Below the pieces are notes generated by a model that did not search any database, was not told the origin of the DNA, and worked only from the letters and a program-made list of their open reading frames with translations. Below, piece by piece: positions 1 to 7,841 of a stretch of 32,138 bases of DNA. This DNA is from CBDTYW01 sp965364735 (GTDB lineage: Bacteria > Actinomycetota > Nitriliruptoria > Nitriliruptorales > Nitriliruptoraceae). The stretch lies in contig CBDTYW010000009.1 in NCBI GenBank assembly GCA_965364735.1, positions 1 through 32,138 of the forward strand, written 5' to 3'. How positions within the stretch are numbered: the first letter of the stretch is position 1; every line of letters begins with the position of its first letter. Both the position numbers and the translations under genes were made by a program.

Positions 1-156
1 CGTCGTCGCTGCGCTCCTCAGCATGCCGACCCGGCCTCATGACACCGCGCTCCGCTCCGGGCCGTTCAGGCCACGGAGGCCGGTCGGCTCTTCGGGTCGG
101 CCGTCGTCGCTGCGCTCCTCAGCATGCCGACCCGGCCTCATGACACCGCGCTCCGC
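1..156. repeat. 55-bp direct repeat, two copies (1-55 and 102-156)
   Basis: Positions 1-55 and 102-156 are identical, giving a 101-bp period. Copy 1 begins at base 1, so the array probably continues left of the window. Within each copy the segment GCCGACCCGGCCTC (26-39 in copy 1) is nearly the reverse complement of GAGGCCGGTCGGC at 76-88 in the spacer (one base missing), so a unit plus spacer could fold into a large hairpin. No plausible protein is encoded here. It may be a dispersed REP-like intergenic repeat or a small tandem array. Confidence 0.85.
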
Positions 157-165
157 ATTCTCGCC

Positions 166-220
166 GAGCGATGCCGAAACGGGTGTGGTGCAGGTTTGGG
201 CATCGCTCGTCAAGCGATGC
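166..220. other. nested inverted repeats after the PGPGW-like gene
   Basis: GAGCGATGCC (166-175) pairs with GGCATCGCTC (199-208). The overlapping GCATCGCT (200-207) pairs with AGCGATGC (213-220) around a 5-nt loop. The two pairings exclude each other. The shorter hairpin covers the stop codon of the minus-strand gene at 210. There is no T-run, so this is at most a U-less terminator of that gene. Confidence 0.5.
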
Positions 221-797
221 GGCGGTCTTCCTCGAAGGAGACGTCCGGCTCGCTGGTGATGTCGATCGTGGTCTCGGGGTGGGCGGTGGTCCGCTCGACC
301 TCCCAGCGGAGCTCACGACGTGCCCTGACCTTGGCCATCGCCACGTCCTTGGCCCGGTCGAGGCGGGACTGCATCCACTCGTACCGGCGACGGGCCCAGG
401 CGTACTCGCGGCTCAGCACGAGCAGGCCAGCGGCGATCGTCACGAGGCCGGGGCCGGGAAGCAGGAGCATCGCGATGCCGGCCAGGATCAGCGCGGACCC
501 GAGGATGGTTCGCCAGAGCCTCTTGGCCCACTGCTGCGTCACGGAGAGCGCGATCAGCCCGACCATGAGCAAGGAGATCGAGACCGCGTACGGGGCGACG
601 TTGCGCATGTCGGCCGGTCCCGAGATCCACGTCGCGCGGTACGTCAGCACGACCCAGACGGCGGCGGCGATCAGCCCGTACCCGGTCAGGGTCGAAGCGA
701 CGTTCCGCCAGTGCGGTCGACTGCCCTGTTCCACGACTCCGCTCGTCTCGGTACTCCCCAGAGATCGAACGTAGATCACGCTGTCTGTGGTGTCCAT
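210..797 (-). CDS. PGPGW-like transmembrane protein
   Basis: 195-aa predicted inner-membrane protein of unknown function. It has hydrophobic segments at about residues 37-53, 68-87 and 98-128. The last contains the motif LLLPGPGLVTIAAGLL, which resembles the putative transmembrane PGPGW family (the final W is L here). A basic, coiled-coil-prone stretch follows (AWARRRYEWMQSRLDRAK, about 133-150), then an acidic tail. The ATG at 797 is the furthest reasonable start. The gene lies downstream of metG on the same strand after a 141-bp gap that holds a hairpin, so separate transcription is likely. A second small protein of similar type is encoded at 26006-26338. Family assignment is from motif memory; the cellular role is unknown. 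Confidence 0.75.
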   Translation of the reverse strand: MDTTDSVIYVRSLGSTETSGVVEQGSRPHWRNVASTLTGYGLIAAAVWVVLTYRATWISGPADMRNVAPYAVSISLLMVGLIALSVTQQWAKRLWRTILGSALILAGIAMLLLPGPGLVTIAAGLLVLSREYAWARRRYEWMQSRLDRAKDVAMAKVRARRELRWEVERTTAHPETTIDITSEPDVSFEEDRRIA

Positions 798-897
798 GGC
801 TCGGCCCGCTCCCGCTTCCGCACCGGTCGTTCGGCGCGAACCGCTCCGATGATGGGTCGGTCTGCTCCGTGGAACGCGGCGATCTGACCCACCATGC

Positions 898-925
898 CCG
901 GAAGGTGCGACATGACACCTTCCGG
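898..925 (-). terminator. hairpin terminator after metG
   Basis: A perfect 10-bp stem, CCGGAAGGTG (898-907) with CACCTTCCGG (916-925), closes an 8-nt loop. It lies 13 nt past the metG stop codon. No T-run follows on the minus strand, which is common for actinobacterial terminators. Confidence 0.65.
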
Positions 926-938
926 CCGACGCAGAACC

Positions 939-2597
939 TCAGTCCTCGGACGCGATCTCCAGCTTCGTGAACATCGGCGTCGGCTTGTCGACGTGCAGCC
1001 CGACCGCGACCTCGCCGCGCTTCCAGCCGATGTCGCGGAGCGTCTCGGTGACACCCAACGTCTCGTGGAGCTGAGCCGTGCTGAACGGCAGGTACGGGGC
1101 GAAGAGCACCTTGATGCCGTTGATGGCCTGGAGCGCCGTGTGCAGCGTCGTCGCGGTGCGCTCCATGTCGGTCTTCGCCGTCTTCCATGGCTCGAGCGCC
1201 GAGATGTAGGCGTTCGCCTCCTGAGCGGCGTGCATCGCCACGCGCAGCCCGCGACGCAGCTCGACCGCCTCGATCGCGGCAGCGGCCTCGACGAGCGAGG
1301 CGTCGACCATGGCGAGCAACGCATCGTCGCGCTCATCGAGCGGGCCCGGAGCGGGGACCTCGCCGAACATCTTCGCGGTCATCGAGAGCACCCGGTTGAC
1401 GAGGTTGCCCCACGCCGCGATCAGCTCGTTGTTGATCCGTGCGATCATGTCGTCCATCGACAGGTCGTTGTCGTCATGCTCCGGGAAGATCGACGCGACG
1501 CCGTAGCGCAACGCGTCGGGCTGGAACTGGTCCAGCAACTCCATGACCGGAGTGCCGACGCCGGTCGATTTCGACGCCTTCGCGCCCTTGAAGGTGACGT
1601 ACTGGTTGGCCGGGACGTTCGTCGGCAGGTTCAGCCCGCCGTAGCCCATCAGGTAGATCGGCCAGTAGACGGCGTGGAACGGGATGTTGTCCTTGCCGAT
1701 GAAGTAGTAGCTCTCCGCAGCGTCGTTCTCCCACCAGCGCTTCCACGCGTCGGGATCGCCGGAGCGCTGCGCCCATTCCTTGGATGCCGACAGGTAGCCG
1801 ATGACCGCGTCGAACCAGACGTAGAACCGCTTGCCCGGTCCGAGCTCCTGGGTGACGTTCTCGGGCAGCTCAACGCCCCAGTCGAGGTCGCGGGTGATCG
1901 CGTTGTCGTGCAGGCCGGTGCCGATGAAGCCCTCGGCCCAGTTCTGGACGTGGGCGCGCCAGCCCTGGCGGGTGCTGACCCACTCGAGGATCCGGTCCTG
2001 GAAGTCGGAGAGCTTGAGGAAGAGGTGCTCGGTGCGGCGCAGGTCGGGCGTCGCGCCGGTCATCTTCGACCGCGGGTCGACGAGGTCCGTCGGGTCGAGC
2101 GTGCGCCCGCAGTTGTCGCACTGGTCGCCGCGCGCATCGGTGAACCCGCAGTGAGGGCACGTGCCCTCGACGTAGCGGTCTGGGAGGAATCGACCGGCTT
2201 CGGGGTCGAAGAACTGGTCGGTGGCGCGCTTGTCGATGTGCCCCGCGTCGCGCAGCTTCTGGAAGACGTCGCGCGTGACCTCGGCGTGGTTGGCGGTCAT
2301 CGTCGAGGTGAACAGGTCGAACGAGATCCCCAAGCGGTCCCACTGGTCGAGGAACGACTGGTGGTAGGTCTCGACGATCTCGCCCGGCTCGACGCCGTCC
2401 TGCTCGGCCCGGACGGTGATCGGCGTCCCGTGCGCGTCGGACCCCGACACCATCAGGACGTCGTTGCCGACGATGCGGTGGTACCGCGCGAAGACATCGG
2501 CAGGGAGGTATGCCCCGGCGATGTGCCCGAGGTGCTGGGGTCCGTTCGCGTAGGGCCACGCGACGGCGACCAGGACGGGACGGGACGTGGAGTTCAT
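939..2597 (-). CDS. metG: methionyl-tRNA synthetase
   Basis: MetRS charges tRNA-Met and initiator tRNA with methionine in the cytosol. The 552-aa protein shows the class I HIGH-type motif HLGH (residues 22-25), a single zinc knuckle CPHC...CDNC (Cys147, 150, 160, 163), the GKDNIPFH segment (301-308), and the KMSKS loop in the form KASKS (340-344). The C-terminal half is the helical anticodon-binding domain. It ends without the EMAP/OB tRNA-binding extension seen in longer MetRS. The ATG at 2597 is chosen because it begins directly before the Rossmann strand (VLVAVAWPYANG); the frame stays open upstream but the extra residues look non-coding. In many actinobacteria metG sits beside tatD, but here it is about 6 kb away on the other strand. 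Confidence 0.97.
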   Translation of the reverse strand: MNSTSRPVLVAVAWPYANGPQHLGHIAGAYLPADVFARYHRIVGNDVLMVSGSDAHGTPITVRAEQDGVEPGEIVETYHQSFLDQWDRLGISFDLFTSTMTANHAEVTRDVFQKLRDAGHIDKRATDQFFDPEAGRFLPDRYVEGTCPHCGFTDARGDQCDNCGRTLDPTDLVDPRSKMTGATPDLRRTEHLFLKLSDFQDRILEWVSTRQGWRAHVQNWAEGFIGTGLHDNAITRDLDWGVELPENVTQELGPGKRFYVWFDAVIGYLSASKEWAQRSGDPDAWKRWWENDAAESYYFIGKDNIPFHAVYWPIYLMGYGGLNLPTNVPANQYVTFKGAKASKSTGVGTPVMELLDQFQPDALRYGVASIFPEHDDNDLSMDDMIARINNELIAAWGNLVNRVLSMTAKMFGEVPAPGPLDERDDALLAMVDASLVEAAAAIEAVELRRGLRVAMHAAQEANAYISALEPWKTAKTDMERTATTLHTALQAINGIKVLFAPYLPFSTAQLHETLGVTETLRDIGWKRGEVAVGLHVDKPTPMFTKLEIASED

Positions 2598-2627
2598 TGT
2601 TCGTCGCCTGCGCGATGGGAGAACGGC

Positions 2628-2639
2628 GAGGCTAGCCTC
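2628..2639. promoter_or_regulatory. palindromic -10 element between metG and the wall-binding gene
   Basis: GAGGCTAGCCTC is a perfect 12-bp palindrome that presents the -10-like hexamer TAGCCT on both strands. It could serve metG (start 2597, leftward) and the secreted-protein gene (start 2783, rightward). No clear -35 was seen on either side. Promoter function is inferred from resemblance to the other TAGNNT boxes in this window. Confidence 0.45.
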
Positions 2640-2782
2640 CCCGGTCGGCGGCCCGACGGTCCCCTGCGTGCGCGGCCTGCGCGACCGAAGCGGGCCATGC
2701 AGGTCCACGACCGCCCCCTGCACTACGTCTCGTGGAGCGTCTGCTCGTGACGGTCCACGTTCCTCGACCATGGTGGCAACAG

Positions 2783-4135
2783 ATGAACCGCTCCTCACGT
2801 CGTTCGATGGCCTTCCTCGCCGCGATCGCGCTGCTCCAGGTCACCCCGGCGGCTGCCGCTGACGGCGATCCGACCGTCTCGATCTCGGACAGCTCGGTGA
2901 ACGAGGGGAACACCGGAACGGTCAACCTCGAGTTCGTGATCAGCCTCGACGCGACCAGCGACGCCGATGTCGTCGGACGCTTCGTCACCTTCGACCGGAC
3001 CGCGACCGCAGGCGTCGACTACACGGCCGTCGACCAGTCGTTCACGATCGCCGCCGGCTCGCTGTCCACCAGCGTCATGGTTCCCGTCAACGGCGACGAG
3101 CAGCCCGAGCACGATGAGTCGGTCACCGGTTCGCTGCGCGACCTCGTCGGCGCGAACATGGGGCGCGGCCAGGGCGTCGGCACGATCGTCAACGACGACG
3201 GCTCGCGGATCGATCGACGTGGCGGCGAGAACCGGATCGAGACGGCCGTCTCCCTGTCTCGTCTTGCCTTCTCGAGCGCGGACACGGTGGTGATCGCGCG
3301 CAGCGACCAGTACGCCGATGCGCTCGCGGGTGGTCCGCTCGCAGCCAGGTACGCCGCGCCGCTGCTGCTGTCGGGGCCGAGCGGGTTGTCGGAGTCCGTC
3401 AAGGCGGAGATCCAGCGCCTGGGCGCCACGAAGGCGCTGCTCCTCGGTGGAACCGCGGCGCTGAGCACCCAGATCGAGGACGACCTCGCCGCGGCGGGCA
3501 TCGCGAAGGCTGACCAGACCCGCTTCGCGGGCGAGAACCGCTTCGGGACGGCGCAGCTGATCTCCGCTGACCTCGGCGGCAGCCTCGTCTACGTCGTCGA
3601 GGGGATCAACGCCGACTCGACCCGCGGTTGGCCCGACGCCGTGATGGCGTCAGGGATCGCCGCGCTCGACCAGGCCCCGGTCCTCCTCGTCACCCGAGAC
3701 GGCGTGCCGCCCGAGACCATCGCGGCGCTCGACGCGCTGAACGCCGCCGAGGCCACGATCGTCGGTGGCACGAGCGCCGTGTCCTCTGCGACCCGGGCGA
3801 TCATCGACGACCACACCGGGACGGTCACGCGGATCTCTGGGGAGAGCCGGTTCCACACGTCGGTCGAGGTCGTGCAGCAGGCGGCGCGCAACGGTGCGAA
3901 CGTCAAGCGGCTGTACGTCGCCACGGGGCTGAACTACCCGGACGCGCTCGCAGCGGGGGCAGCGCTCGCCACCGACGATGGTGTGCTGCTGCTGGTCCGT
4001 GGTCCCGGACCGCTCGACCAGGTCACGATCGACTGGCTCGACCGCAAGGACGGGTTCGACCGGATCACCGTCATCGGTGGCCCGGCCGCCATCTCGCCCG
4101 ACGTCTACGCGGAGCTCGAGGGTCGGCTCAACTGA
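2783..4135 (+). CDS. secreted Calx-beta / cell-wall-binding repeat 2 protein
   Basis: 450-aa exported protein. The start at ATG 2783 gives a Sec signal peptide (basic MNRSSRRSM, hydrophobic core, cleavage probably near PAAAA-DG, about residue 26). Residues about 28-140 resemble a Calx-beta domain, with PTVSISDSSVNEGN at its start, a GVDY turn (78-80) and a VNDDG end. Residues about 145-450 hold three cell-wall-binding repeat 2 (PF04122-like) units, each opening with a GENR/GESR-type motif (RRGGENRIETA, FAGENRFGTA, ISGESRFHTS) and carrying YPDALA- or YADALAG-type and LLLGG/VIGG motifs. Such repeats tether proteins to wall polymers in Gram-positives. No enzyme domain is seen, so it is probably a structural, adhesin-like or calcium-binding surface protein. 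It diverges from metG and converges on the HhH gene. Confidence 0.85.
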   Translation: MNRSSRRSMAFLAAIALLQVTPAAAADGDPTVSISDSSVNEGNTGTVNLEFVISLDATSDADVVGRFVTFDRTATAGVDYTAVDQSFTIAAGSLSTSVMVPVNGDEQPEHDESVTGSLRDLVGANMGRGQGVGTIVNDDGSRIDRRGGENRIETAVSLSRLAFSSADTVVIARSDQYADALAGGPLAARYAAPLLLSGPSGLSESVKAEIQRLGATKALLLGGTAALSTQIEDDLAAAGIAKADQTRFAGENRFGTAQLISADLGGSLVYVVEGINADSTRGWPDAVMASGIAALDQAPVLLVTRDGVPPETIAALDALNAAEATIVGGTSAVSSATRAIIDDHTGTVTRISGESRFHTSVEVVQQAARNGANVKRLYVATGLNYPDALAAGAALATDDGVLLLVRGPGPLDQVTIDWLDRKDGFDRITVIGGPAAISPDVYAELEGRLN

Positions 4136-4201
4136 GCCGGTCCAGCATCCGCTCAGCTCGCAGCACGGCACGGCCAGCGTCAGGAACGGACCTGAGCCAC
4201 G

Positions 4202-4642
4202 TCAGCCGATGATCTCGGTCAGCACCATGCCGGCGAGGCGCTGGGAGATCCCGTCGATCGCGGACAGCGTCTCGACGTCGGTGGCGGCGAGGGCAGCCTC
4301 GTCCTCGTAGGCGGCGAGGATCGCCTTGCGCTTGGCCGGACCGATGCCGTTGATCGCCTCGAGGCGCTCGGCGAGCTTGGCGTTGCCGGACTTCTCCGCG
4401 ACGGGCGGCTTCGCGACCGCGGGCGCAGCGTCCTCGCCACGCTCGAGGGCAGCGGTCTCGTCGGCGGCGGCGACAGCGACCGGGACGACCTGCTTGGCAG
4501 CGGCGGGGATCTTGATGCTCGGGGGCCCGGAGCTCCACAGCTCGCGGTTCTCGACACGCTCACGAACGGCGCGCGGGATGGTGATCGCCGTCTCGACGAC
4601 GGTGCCGGCGAGGTCGAGGGCGGAGTGGAGGAGGCGCTTCAT
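4202..4642 (-). CDS. small protein with UvrC-type tandem helix-hairpin-helix domain
   Basis: 146-aa protein. Residues about 92-146 form two helix-hairpin-helix motifs, LEAINGIGPAKRKAILAAY and LSAIDGISQRLAGMVL, closely resembling the DNA-binding C-terminus of UvrC, but no nuclease domain is present. The first 50 residues (MKRLLHSALDLAGTVVE...IPRAVRERVE) look amphipathic or helical, and a low-complexity Ala/Pro/Glu linker joins the halves. Non-specific DNA binding or protein contact is the likely property; the role is unknown. The ATG at 4642 gives the full amphipathic N-terminus, though the ribosome site is weak. It is transcribed alone, toward the wall-binding gene. Confidence 0.75.
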   Translation of the reverse strand: MKRLLHSALDLAGTVVETAITIPRAVRERVENRELWSSGPPSIKIPAAAKQVVPVAVAAADETAALERGEDAAPAVAKPPVAEKSGNAKLAERLEAINGIGPAKRKAILAAYEDEAALAATDVETLSAIDGISQRLAGMVLTEIIG

Positions 4643-4748
4643 GGGAGTGGCCTGTCGGTTCAGGAGGGTGGGCAGCGGGGCGCGGAGCCTGCGGCGGAAG
4701 GTGCCGCGTCGGCGCGCGGCTCAACCGCTGGACGACATGATCGCGCGG

Positions 4749-4770
4749 GGTGCTCGCTACTGCAAGCACC
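4749..4770 (-). terminator. possible terminator after the hydrolase gene
   Basis: GGTGCT (4749-4754) pairs with AGCACC (4765-4770) around a 10-nt loop, 18 nt past the hydrolase stop codon and upstream of the HhH gene. The stem is short and has no T-run, so the call is tentative. Confidence 0.35.
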
Positions 4771-4787
4771 GAGGATGGGCGATGTTC

Positions 4788-5915
4788 TCAGCGCACGTCT
4801 CGTTGCGCCGGGAACCATGCGTCGACCGTTGCTCGGTAGCGCTCGGGATCAGCGTTGAAGGACCGGACGTGACCGACGTCGCCGAAGTGCTCCCACGTCA
4901 CCCGCTCAGGCAACGCGTCCTTCAGCCGCTGCGTGACACGCACCGGCACCGACTCGTCGCCTGAGCCGTGGAACGCGAGGATGGGGACATCGGGCCAGGA
5001 CCCGAGCCGGTCGAGGTGCTCGACCTCACCGAGATCCAGATCAGCGCTGATGCGCGCCACGGTCTTCGCGCCGAACAGCAACGGCGCGATGAGCGGTCCC
5101 GGGATGCCGCGGTTCTTGGCCTGCTGCACGAGCGTCTCGTGCATGCCGAGCAGCGGGGAGTCGAAGACGAGACCGGCCACCTTGTCCACCGACGACGATC
5201 TTGCGAGCCACGAACCGATCACGGCACCACCCTGCGAGTAACCCCAGAGCACGATGTCCTCTGCGCCGTTGGCGAGCGCCCAGGTGACGGCCGCGTCGAG
5301 GTCTTCCCACTCCTCGGTCCCGAACCGTGCACGTCCGTCCTCGGCATCCGGGGCGTCGCCGTCGTTGCGGTAGCTGACGAGCAGCCGCGGCACGTCGACG
5401 GTGGTCGCCGCCCGGATGCCCTCCGCGCGGGTGTTGGCGCGACCGTGGACGATGATCACCCAGTGGTCGCCCTCGCCGTCGATGAACCAGGCCGGCAGGT
5501 CGCCGAGGGGTCCGGAGACGACGACCTCGTCGGCGTCGAGCCCGGCCTGTGCGGGTTCGGTCCAGATGTTCGGGTCGACGAGGAGCCGTGCATCGGGTCC
5601 GAGCCCCGCGAGCATCGGCGAGCGGGCGGTGGCCAGCGTGCACTCGCTCACGGTGCAGATCGGCGACGGCGTGTCGATGCCCACGGCGACGACCGTGGTC
5701 TCGTCGGCCTCGAGGACGAGACCCGTCACGCCGAGACGAAGGTCCGGATCATCGGTGCCGGCGAGGTCAGCGACCGTGATCACCGGGCGCCACGACAGCG
5801 GCTCCTCGACGGCCGTCAGCTGCGAGGCGTAGTAGCCGCCACCCCCGAACACGACCGCAAGCACGAGGATCACGCAGAGGACGACCAGACGGCCGAGCCT
5901 CCTGTTCAGATCCAC
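4788..5915 (-). CDS. membrane-anchored alpha/beta hydrolase
   Basis: 375-aa predicted extracytoplasmic serine hydrolase. An N-terminal hydrophobic segment (about residues 9-26, followed by GGGGYYASQ) is a signal anchor or signal peptide. The hydrolase fold supplies an oxyanion region at VIIVHGRA (153-160), the nucleophile elbow GYSQGG (Ser227), the acid in HGSGDESVP (Asp320) and the base in GDVGHV (His349). This matches peptidase S9-like or lipase-type hydrolases; the substrate cannot be read from sequence. The GTG at 5915 is preferred because GGTGG lies 8 nt upstream; a GTG at 5927 is the alternative. Either start overlaps the end of pmt (stop at 5906-5908), so the two genes are probably co-transcribed and translationally coupled. 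Confidence 0.85.
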   Translation of the reverse strand: MDLNRRLGRLVVLCVILVLAVVFGGGGYYASQLTAVEEPLSWRPVITVADLAGTDDPDLRLGVTGLVLEADETTVVAVGIDTPSPICTVSECTLATARSPMLAGLGPDARLLVDPNIWTEPAQAGLDADEVVVSGPLGDLPAWFIDGEGDHWVIIVHGRANTRAEGIRAATTVDVPRLLVSYRNDGDAPDAEDGRARFGTEEWEDLDAAVTWALANGAEDIVLWGYSQGGAVIGSWLARSSSVDKVAGLVFDSPLLGMHETLVQQAKNRGIPGPLIAPLLFGAKTVARISADLDLGEVEHLDRLGSWPDVPILAFHGSGDESVPVRVTQRLKDALPERVTWEHFGDVGHVRSFNADPERYRATVDAWFPAQRDVR

Positions 5916-7798
5916 GAGGTGAGCCACCAGCGGTCCGAGACCTGCTCGCGGGGGAGCACGACCCCGGCCCAGACCGGGTAGAAGTAGACGAACGTCACGA
6001 TGGCGGCGAGCAGCACGGCCCCCGTCGCGAGGACATGTGGGCGACGCCACGCGGGCGCGGGCGCGGTCTCGTCGTCCAGCGCGTCAGGCACCGTCACGAG
6101 GAAGCCTGCGAAGAACGCCGCGACAGCGCCGAAGGCGGCGGCGGCCAAGATCGTCGGGCGGGTGTCGCCGGCCATCGCGCCGACGACCGCACCGATCATC
6201 GCTCCTGCGCCGGACGTGGCGACCCCGGTGATGGAGCGACCGTGCCCGCGCACGCCCCAGACGGCCGCAGCGAGGCCGAGCGCGATGAACGGCACGATCG
6301 GGGCGTTGTAGAAGAAGAACATCGGACGCTGGTCGGTGAAGGCCATCACCACCCATGGCCCGAGCTGGCCACCCCAGAACGTGAGGATGGTCCCCGCGCC
6401 GAGCTTCCGCTCGAAGGCCAGCCACGCCAGCATCGGCAGCCCCAGCAGGAAGCCCCACCACACCAGCGGGCTGCCCATGCCGATGACCTCACCGGCTTCG
6501 TCGGGCGGCGCGAGGCAGTCCTCCCCGGGGTTGCCGTCGTCGTCGACCTTGTAGCCGCGGTCGAAGTCGTCCTGCGTGCAGGTCTCGTAGTAGTAGACGA
6601 CGGGGCGTCCGATGACGGGCCAGGTGTAGGCCGGGGCGCGGTAGGAGTGCTCGGCCGAGAGCCCACGGTGGAACCCGGCCATCGCCTCGTGGTAGCGGAC
6701 GATCCCCGACACCCGCCCGCCGAGGCCGACGGTGCACGCGGAGCCGTCCTCGAGCGTCGTCTCCGGGCAGTCTTTCTGGTACTCGCCCGAGTTCTCGTAG
6801 TTCACGACCCAGGGCAGCCAGGTCAGCGCGTAGACGAGGAACGGGACGGTGACGAGCGACAACGCCGCGATCAGCATCGTTCCCGGGATCGCCCCGGACG
6901 ACTGCTTCCGCGCGGCCTGCACCACCGCGATCACGGCGAGCGCGACGGCGCCCGCGACCATGCCGGTCAGGAGGTCTCCGAGCGCGAGGGCGATCGTCCC
7001 GACACCTGCCGCGATGGCTGCGAGGGCGACGCCTTCCGGCTGGCCGGCCGCACGGCGGCGCTGGACCTCCCAGCCGAGCAGGAGCAGTCCCGCAGCGCCG
7101 AGACCTGCCGCCGCGGACCACTTCGTGCCGAGAGCGAGTCCCCAGACGAGTCCCGAGCCGAGCAGGAACGGACGCCTGAGCAGCCCGACGAGGCGTGCCG
7201 GCGGAACCTCGGGAGGCGACGTCCGGTCAGCCGTCTCGTCAGCCGTCTCGTCAGCCGCCTCGTCGTCCGCGACGTCGAGGAGCGTCGCGACGACAGCGTC
7301 GCGCTCCGCGATCGCCGCCTGGTCTCGGCGCTTCGTCCGGATGTGGTCCTCGACCATCAGCGCGGCCGCGAGCGCGGTGAAGCCCATGAGGACCGCGTCG
7401 AGCATCGATGTCCGCGACTGCACGAAGAACAGCCCGTCGAGCATCAGCAGCGAGGCTGCGAGGGCTGCCGGTGCGACGGCGTCGAACAGCCGTCGGGCCA
7501 TCCAGTAGATGGACCCCACGGTGATGACGCCGAACAGCGCGGTGCCGGCGCGCCACCCGAACGGGTTGTCGCCGAACAGCTGCATCCCGAGGGCGATGAC
7601 CCACTTCCCGACGGTCGGGTGAACCGCGAAGGAGTCCTCCACGCCGAGGACCAGATAGGACCGGGCGTCGTTGACGTAGTAGATCTCGTCGAAGATGATC
7701 CGTGCCGGGTCGGACAAGCGCACGAACAGCAGCACGGCGGCCGTCAGCAACAACGCCAACGGCACGCCGCGCTCGATCAGGGGCCTGCGGTCGTCCAC
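5906..7798 (-). CDS. pmt: dolichyl/polyprenyl-phosphate-mannose protein mannosyltransferase
   Basis: GT39-family membrane enzyme that transfers mannose from polyprenyl-phosphomannose to Ser/Thr of exported proteins on the outer face of the membrane. The 630-aa product has many hydrophobic segments. The first extracytoplasmic loop carries the hallmark acidic pair in FDEIYYVNDARSYL (Asp37, Glu38), followed by HPTVGKW and SRTSMLDA motifs. It is longer than the roughly 520 aa usual for bacterial Pmt. One insertion is a cytosolic acidic loop (about 150-200) and another is an extracytoplasmic loop with several cysteines (about 330-440). The GTG at 7798 is chosen because a TAGGCT -10 box lies 7-12 nt upstream, which would give a leaderless mRNA. 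The pmt|rsmI divergent arrangement is conserved in actinobacteria, which supports the assignment. Confidence 0.93.
   Translation of the reverse strand: MDDRRPLIERGVPLALLLTAAVLLFVRLSDPARIIFDEIYYVNDARSYLVLGVEDSFAVHPTVGKWVIALGMQLFGDNPFGWRAGTALFGVITVGSIYWMARRLFDAVAPAALAASLLMLDGLFFVQSRTSMLDAVLMGFTALAAALMVEDHIRTKRRDQAAIAERDAVVATLLDVADDEAADETADETADRTSPPEVPPARLVGLLRRPFLLGSGLVWGLALGTKWSAAAGLGAAGLLLLGWEVQRRRAAGQPEGVALAAIAAGVGTIALALGDLLTGMVAGAVALAVIAVVQAARKQSSGAIPGTMLIAALSLVTVPFLVYALTWLPWVVNYENSGEYQKDCPETTLEDGSACTVGLGGRVSGIVRYHEAMAGFHRGLSAEHSYRAPAYTWPVIGRPVVYYYETCTQDDFDRGYKVDDDGNPGEDCLAPPDEAGEVIGMGSPLVWWGFLLGLPMLAWLAFERKLGAGTILTFWGGQLGPWVVMAFTDQRPMFFFYNAPIVPFIALGLAAAVWGVRGHGRSITGVATSGAGAMIGAVVGAMAGDTRPTILAAAAFGAVAAFFAGFLVTVPDALDDETAPAPAWRRPHVLATGAVLLAAIVTFVYFYPVWAGVVLPREQVSDRWWLTSWI
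7227..7262. repeat. 12-bp in-frame tandem repeat x3 within pmt
   Basis: TCAGCCGTCTCG occurs at 7227-7238 and 7239-7250, with a one-base variant at 7251-7262. On the minus strand it encodes ADET repeated, within the acidic stretch at Pmt residues 179-191. The unit is a multiple of three, so copy changes would keep frame. Confidence 0.9.
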
Positions 7799-7805
7799 GC
7801 GGCGC

Positions 7806-7815
7806 AGCCTAGCCA
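7806..7815. promoter_or_regulatory. overlapping divergent -10 boxes for pmt and rsmI
   Basis: On the minus strand TAGGCT (7811-7806) lies 7 nt before the pmt GTG, which suggests leaderless transcription. On the plus strand TAGCCA (7810-7815) lies 26 nt before rsmI, whose own ribosome site is GGAGGA (7833-7838). The two boxes overlap by two bases. No convincing -35 was seen. Confidence 0.5.
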
Positions 7816-7841
7816 GCGTCGACCGAACACCCGGAGGAACA

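Noticed and set aside
894..2750. Long open frame antisense to metG
   Set aside because: It is a shadow of a high-GC gene: low-complexity Arg/Val/Glu-rich, no recognisable domain, and fully covered by metG with intact motifs.
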